From NCBI GenBank assembly GCA_024275815.1, contig JAJRYI010000502.1:1-7802 (forward strand): DNA of 7,802 bases, written 5' to 3'. The position numbers were made by a program, and so were the translations under genes. Below the pieces are notes generated by a model. The model had not been told where the DNA came from. It saw only the letters and a list, made by a program, of their open reading frames with translations, and did not search any database. Positions 5,589-7,802 of the stretch are shown here, piece by piece (the first letter of the stretch is position 1; each line of letters opens with the position of its first letter). The stretch comes from Actinomycetes bacterium. GTDB lineage: Bacteria > Actinomycetota > Acidimicrobiia > Spongiisociales > UBA5794.

Positions 5589-7363
5589 ATCCGGTCCGGA
5601 ATCTCGATGCCGAGGAGGTCGAGCAAGCGTGTCAGGACATCGAGGGTGAGCGACACGAGCCTGAGCCATGACGCTTGCCTGACGCTGTCGGGTTCGCTGA
5701 GGATGTGGCAGTGCTCGTAGAACCTCGAGAAGTCCGTCGCGACCTCGTACGCGTACTCTGCAAGCACGTTGGGGGCACGAAGGTCGGCAGCGCGGTTGAT
5801 CGTCTCGGGTAAGCGCGCCAACCTCAGCATCAGGTCGCGTTCCTGGGCGACCGTCGGGGCAACGATGTCTCTCGCCTCGAGTCCACCGTCGGATGCCTTG
5901 CGCAGGATCGACTTGATCCGCACAGCCGAGTACTGCAGATACGGACCGGTCTTGCCCTCGAACGCCGAGAACCTCTCGAGGTCGAAGATGTAGTTCGACG
6001 TGCGGTGATTGGAAAGATCACCGAACTTGAGCGCAGCGACACCGACCTGACGTGCGATCTCCTCACGCTCTTGTGGCGGGTACCCCTCAGCGATGTTGGC
6101 CTCGTCGAGGCGAGCACGAGCCGCGTCCGTCACGAGCGCGATCAGGTCCGCAAGGCGCAGTACCCCTCCCTCTCTCGTTTTGAAAGGCTTGCCGTCCTTG
6201 CCGTTCACGGTGCCGAACGCGATGTGCTCGACACCGGCGTCATCGGGAAGGATCCCCATGATGCGAGCAGCACGGAACACCTGCTCGAGGTGAAGACCCT
6301 GACGGGCGTCGACGACGTACAGACCGAGATCCATCCCCATGTCCTGGACCCGCATCTCGATCGTTGCAAGGTCGGTGGTCGAGTACAGGTAGGAGCCATC
6401 AGAGCGCGTCAGCAGCAGTGGAGGCAGTTCCTTCTTGTCCTCGGGGCGCGTCACGTCCACGACGACGGCGCCGTCGGACTCCCTGGCAACGCCTGCGGCG
6501 AGCGCACGCTGGACCATCGGCTCGAGGCGATCACGCACCGTCGACTCGCCGTACCAGAGATCGAACTCAACACCGAGAGCCTCGAAGTCCTTGCGTTGTT
6601 CGGTGACCGACACGTCGTGGAAATGCTGCCAGAGGGCCAGATAGCCGGCTCTGCCGTTCTGGAGTTCGAAGGTCGCGACGCGCGCCCGCTCGGCTACCTC
6701 CGGGTCCTCGGCGCACCGTTGGGTGATCACCGGGTACATCTCGGAGAGATCATCGAGGGTCACGGGGGACTCGGTGGGATACGGACCGTTGGCTTCAACG
6801 TCGTATCCGGCATCGAAGTACACGAGTTCGGGTCGACGGTCCTGGAGTTCGACGATGAGCTGGCCCATCGGCATCCCCCAGTCACCCATGTGGATGTCTC
6901 CGATCGTCTCGTGACCCAGGAATCTGAAGAGCCTCTTGACGCTCTCACCGATGATGGCAGCACGAAGGTGCCCGACGTGGAGGGCCTTGGACATGTTGGG
7001 GCCGCCGTAGTCGACGATCACGGTCGATGGCTCACTCACCGCATCGACGTCGAGCCGATCGGACCCAGCCATCGAGTCTGCCACTGCTGCCAGGGCCGCA
7101 TCGACCACCGTGATGTTGATGAATCCGGGGCCGGCGATGTCGAGTGAAGCGATCAGGTCGGGTGCGTCCACACGTCCGAGGACCGCCTCTGCGAGTGCCC
7201 TGGGGTTACGACCGGCCGCCTTGGCAGCACCAAGAGCACCGTTGCACTGGTAATCCGCGAGTTCAGGTCGCTGCGACACCGCAACGGCACCGAAGGACGG
7301 GTCGACACCCTCAGCAGCGAACGCCGGGGCGAAGAGATCGGTGAGTTGCTGTTGCAGAGACAT
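5585..7363 (-). CDS. argS: Arginyl-tRNA synthetase
   Basis: This class I synthetase attaches arginine to tRNA-Arg. It has 592 residues, full length. The N-terminal domain (about 1-110) is the ArgRS-specific Add1 tRNA-binding module. YGGPNMSKALHVGHLR (119-134) carries the HIGH-type signature HVGH (129-132). DIHMGDWGMPMGQLI (156-170), YLYSTTDLA (325-333) and VVDARQGLH (350-358) follow in the catalytic core. The KMSKS position is KPFKTREGG (392-400), the usual ArgRS variant. The C-terminal all-helical DALR anticodon-binding domain begins near 470 and ends LGIEIPDRM, as in the family. ATG 7363 is preceded by GGAACGGA, a short and closely spaced ribosome binding site; upstream in-frame codons add only non-family sequence. 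The stop overlaps the lysA start by four bases. The gene diverges from tRNA-Arg 73 bases away. Confidence 0.97.
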   Translation of the reverse strand: MSLQQQLTDLFAPAFAAEGVDPSFGAVAVSQRPELADYQCNGALGAAKAAGRNPRALAEAVLGRVDAPDLIASLDIAGPGFINITVVDAALAAVADSMAGSDRLDVDAVSEPSTVIVDYGGPNMSKALHVGHLRAAIIGESVKRLFRFLGHETIGDIHMGDWGMPMGQLIVELQDRRPELVYFDAGYDVEANGPYPTESPVTLDDLSEMYPVITQRCAEDPEVAERARVATFELQNGRAGYLALWQHFHDVSVTEQRKDFEALGVEFDLWYGESTVRDRLEPMVQRALAAGVARESDGAVVVDVTRPEDKKELPPLLLTRSDGSYLYSTTDLATIEMRVQDMGMDLGLYVVDARQGLHLEQVFRAARIMGILPDDAGVEHIAFGTVNGKDGKPFKTREGGVLRLADLIALVTDAARARLDEANIAEGYPPQEREEIARQVGVAALKFGDLSNHRTSNYIFDLERFSAFEGKTGPYLQYSAVRIKSILRKASDGGLEARDIVAPTVAQERDLMLRLARLPETINRAADLRAPNVLAEYAYEVATDFSRFYEHCHILSEPDSVRQASWLRLVSLTLDVLTRLLDLLGIEIPDRM

Positions 7364-7386
7364 TCCGTTCCGTATCTGTCGGCGGC

Positions 7387-7405
7387 CCGGCGTGTGGAAG
7401 GCCGG
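7387..7405. other. Hairpin in the argS to tRNA-Arg divergent spacer
   Basis: CCGGC (7387-7391) and GCCGG (7401-7405) flank a nine-base loop in the middle of the 73-base spacer. It lies in the argS 5' leader if argS is transcribed from beyond it. I see no T-box features, such as a specifier loop or the conserved antiterminator sequence, so I make no regulatory claim. Confidence 0.3.
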
Positions 7406-7422
7406 TGATGAGTGCACAAGGT

Positions 7423-7428
7423 TACAAT
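7423..7428 (+). promoter_or_regulatory. -10 box of tRNA-Arg
   Basis: TACAAT differs from the consensus TATAAT by one base and ends eight bases before the mature tRNA 5' end. Transcription would then begin at, or one to three bases before, the tRNA, leaving almost no leader for RNase P to remove. No good -35 hexamer is seen at 16-18 bases upstream (the sequence there is GC-rich). Confidence 0.5.
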
Positions 7429-7436
7429 CCGCGTGA

Positions 7437-7508
7437 GCCCCAGTAGCTCAGGGGATAGAGCACCGGCCTCCGGAGCCGGGAGCGCTGGTTCGATTCCAGC
7501 CTGGGGCA
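7437..7508 (+). tRNA. tRNA-Arg (anticodon CCG)
   Basis: A full cloverleaf can be folded by eye. The acceptor stem pairs GCCCCAG (7437-7443) with CTGGGGC (7501-7507). The D stem is GCTC/GAGC (7446-7449 and 7458-7461), and the anticodon stem is CCGGC/GCCGG around the loop CTCCGGA. The anticodon CCG is at 7470-7472 and reads the arginine codon CGG. The T stem is GCTGG/CCAGC around TTCGATT. A20 in the D loop, C35 and A73 (7508) agree with known ArgRS identity elements. CCA is not encoded, since CTT follows the discriminator, so it must be added after transcription. The gene lies beside, and diverges from, the gene for its own charging enzyme. Confidence 0.97.
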
Positions 7509-7524
7509 CTTCTTTCCACGATCT

Positions 7525-7541
7525 GTCCCCCCTTCAGGGGG
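7525..7541. repeat. Palindromic repeat, copy 1
   Basis: GTCCCCCCTTCAGGGGG occurs exactly here and again at 7654-7670. In this copy CCCCC (7528-7532) pairs with GGGGG (7537-7541) around a TTCA loop. It starts 17 bases past the tRNA and could act as a tRNA 3' hairpin, but no T-tract follows it. Confidence 0.7.
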
Positions 7542-7651
7542 CATCCGCGGTTTGAGTGTCGGCGATTGCCCGCTATGTCAATCCCCGTACGGGTTTCGCG
7601 GCGTGGAGACCTGAACATCTTCCATGCACGGCGCCGGGTTCTTCGGTCCTC

Positions 7652-7675
7652 CCGTCCCCCCTTCAGGGGGGACGG
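7652..7675. repeat. Palindromic repeat, copy 2, perfect ten-base stem
   Basis: CCGTCCCCCC (7652-7661) and GGGGGGACGG (7666-7675) form a perfect ten-base stem around a TTCA tetraloop, the strongest hairpin in the window. It shares a 17-base exact core with copy 1, which lies 129 bases upstream. No T-tract follows on either strand. The form is that of a REP-like dispersed palindrome, though only two copies can be seen here. Confidence 0.75.
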
Positions 7676-7687
7676 CAGAGCGAGGGA

Positions 7688-7793
7688 CGAGCGATGCAGG
7701 GGGGAGGGCGAGCCTGCGAGCACGAAGTGGAACCAACCCGTGCGCGGGACCATGCCGTACCGCGCTCGCAGGCTCGCAGGCCCCCCTCGCTCG
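7688..7793. repeat. Large imperfect inverted repeat
   Basis: The left arm reads CGAGCGA, TGCA, GGGGGG, AGGG, CGAGCCTGCGAGC (7688-7721). The right arm is its near reverse complement: GCTCGCAGGCTCG, CAGG, CCCCCC, TCGCTCG (7764-7793). Twenty-six bases pair: 13 inner, 6 middle and 7 outer. One four-base mismatch and one four-base bulge interrupt the pairing. The 42-base centre holds its own hairpin, CCCG-TGCG-CGGG (7737-7748). The right arm also contains two tandem CTCGCAGG units (7765-7780). It could be a structured RNA, a MITE-like relic or a dispersed palindrome. Confidence 0.7.
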
Positions 7794-7802
7794 AAGACTC
7801 AC

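Larger units (their letters stand above)
7510..7802. other. Non-coding, palindrome-rich stretch downstream of tRNA-Arg
   Basis: No open frame here reads like a protein: the reading frames give low-complexity Arg/Pro/Gly text and run through the palindromes or the antisense of the tRNA. The stretch holds two copies of a C-run/TTCA/G-run palindrome, a perfect ten-base palindrome CCCGTACGGG (7584-7593), and a large imperfect inverted repeat. There is no second copy of the tRNA 3' end in the window, so integration at the tRNA is not supported. The stretch continues past the window edge. Confidence 0.6.

Noticed and set aside
6005..7147. A 380-codon plus-strand open frame opposite argS
   Set aside because: Entirely antisense to a full-length ArgRS with all motifs intact; composition is typical of a shadow frame.
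7364..7436. T-box or other riboswitch upstream of argS
   Set aside because: The leader is at most about 70 bases, too short for a canonical T-box, and it lacks the conserved antiterminator sequence.
7579..7597. Palindrome CCCGTACGGG followed by TTT as an intrinsic terminator
   Set aside because: The stem has no loop when fully paired (ten-base DNA palindrome) and only three T bases follow; no gene ends near it on the plus strand except the tRNA, about 75 bases upstream.
7153..7753. Minus-strand open frames crossing the tRNA (118 and 101 codons)
   Set aside because: Their text (AGIEPALPAPEAGALSPELL and GWNRTSAPGSGG) is the antisense translation of a tRNA gene, a well-known type of spurious protein annotation; the rest is palindrome sequence or the reverse reading of argS upstream DNA.
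7437..7802. tRNA-anchored genomic island or attachment site
   Set aside because: No second copy of the tRNA 3' end and no integrase gene is present in the window.

Overview
The window looks like chromosomal core DNA from a high-GC actinobacterium. GTG starts are common, and four-base GTGA stop/start overlaps join genes. The gene set argS, lysA, hom, thrC on one strand is the amino-acid biosynthesis neighbourhood known from Mycobacterium and relatives (argS-lysA-hom-thrC-thrB). The intergenic palindromes and the M23 protein fit an uncultured lineage such as Acidimicrobiia, but that placement is a guess.

Layout, left to right. (1) Positions 1-288, minus strand: the N-terminus of a membrane-anchored coiled-coil protein resembling the DNA recombination protein RmuC, cut by the window edge. 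(2) Positions 289-409: a spacer with a candidate promoter for that gene, a tandem heptamer repeat and a small hairpin. (3) Positions 410-2718, minus strand: thrC and hom, overlapping by four bases. (4) Positions 2719-2779: a 61-base divergent spacer. (5) Positions 2780-4297, plus strand: a secreted M23-type (LytM-like) cell-wall protein with a divergent cell-wall-binding-like region. (6) Positions 4314-7363, minus strand: lysA and argS, again overlapping by four bases and convergent with the M23 gene. (7) Positions 7437-7508, plus strand: tRNA-Arg(CCG), divergent from argS. (8) Positions 7510-7802: non-coding DNA full of palindromes.

Functionally, argS charges tRNA-Arg, and one tRNA-Arg lies immediately beside it. 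LysA makes lysine from meso-diaminopimelate, hom makes homoserine from aspartate semialdehyde, and thrC makes threonine from phosphohomoserine. All three enzymes belong to the aspartate family. The homoserine kinase gene thrB, which normally follows thrC, is not in the window; an rmuC-like gene occupies that place. The secreted M23 gene splits the usual lysA-hom junction and is on the opposite strand, so hom-thrC must have its own promoter.

I see no clearly new multi-gene system. The points most worth following are the M23 protein with Asn in place of the usual first His of its HxH motif, the rearranged gene cluster, a possible DNA-damage promoter before the rmuC-like gene, and the nested palindromes downstream of the tRNA.
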